5,793 nt of DNA, taken from positions 1 to 5,793 of the forward strand of contig JABIQT010000884.1 in the NCBI GenBank assembly GCA_018667995.1, given 5' to 3'. The translations under genes were made by a program, and so were the position numbers. Positions 5,730-5,793 of this stretch are shown in pieces. Under the pieces are notes generated by a model. It saw only the letters and a program-made list of their open reading frames with translations. It was not told the origin of the DNA and ran no database searches. This stretch comes from Candidatus Latescibacterota bacterium (lineage in GTDB: Bacteria; JAAXHH01; JABIQT01). Positions within the stretch are counted from its first letter, which is position 1. Each line of letters begins with the position of its first letter.

Positions 5730-5793
5730 AGACAAAGCTGTGCGCCCCGGAGCCTGGAGTGTAGTGACTTCTCGAACGGAAGAGGCAGCAACA

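Noticed and set aside
5764-5793. Possible start of a next plus-strand gene at GTG 5764 (MTSRTEEAAT...), open to the window edge
   Set aside because: GGAG lies at 5756-5759 but only 4 nt from the GTG, and just ten codons are visible, which is too little to call a gene. The adjacent frame starting with ATG at 5720 closes after 14 codons.

Overview
This window looks like chromosomal DNA of a free-living heterotrophic bacterium with Shine-Dalgarno-led genes (AAGGAG-type sites before three of them), moderate GC and no sign of mobile DNA. I cannot name the organism. The mix of a SDR oxidoreductase, an aldo/keto reductase, an NHL-propeller protein and an M20 amidohydrolase is typical of the many small-molecule catabolic clusters of uncultured marine or soil lineages, but this is an impression and not a classification.

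Layout. The left part (1-1120) is on the minus strand. A gene for an exported, extremely Arg/Glu-rich protein runs off the left edge (start codon at 344). Upstream of it, and in the same direction, lies a 168-residue stand-alone helix-hairpin-helix protein (614-1120) that corresponds to the N-terminal DNA-binding region of family X DNA polymerases without any polymerase or PHP domain. A 419-bp intergenic region (1121-1539) separates this divergently from the right part.

The right part (1540-5729) holds four plus-strand enzyme genes: a classical SDR dehydrogenase (1540-2373), an aldo/keto reductase 21 nt downstream (2395-3390), then after a 275-bp gap a soluble six-bladed NHL propeller resembling peptidyl-alpha-hydroxyglycine alpha-amidating lyase (3666-4544), and 63 nt later an M20-family ArgE/DapE-like metallohydrolase (4608-5729). 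All four have intact catalytic residues or metal ligands as far as can be read, so they look like functional genes. The first pair is probably cotranscribed, as is the second pair.

How they may work together (inference): the two NAD(P)-dependent oxidoreductases would interconvert hydroxyl and carbonyl groups on a small substrate, while the propeller and the M20 enzyme would act on C-N bonds. The substrate is not identifiable from sequence. I saw no RNA gene, CRISPR array, insertion sequence or phage gene. The points most worth a second look are the polymerase-less PolX-like protein lacking the usual lyase lysines, the PAL-like propeller next to an amidohydrolase, an unusual insertion in the aldo/keto reductase, and a bipartite sequence motif shared by the two large plus-strand intergenic gaps.
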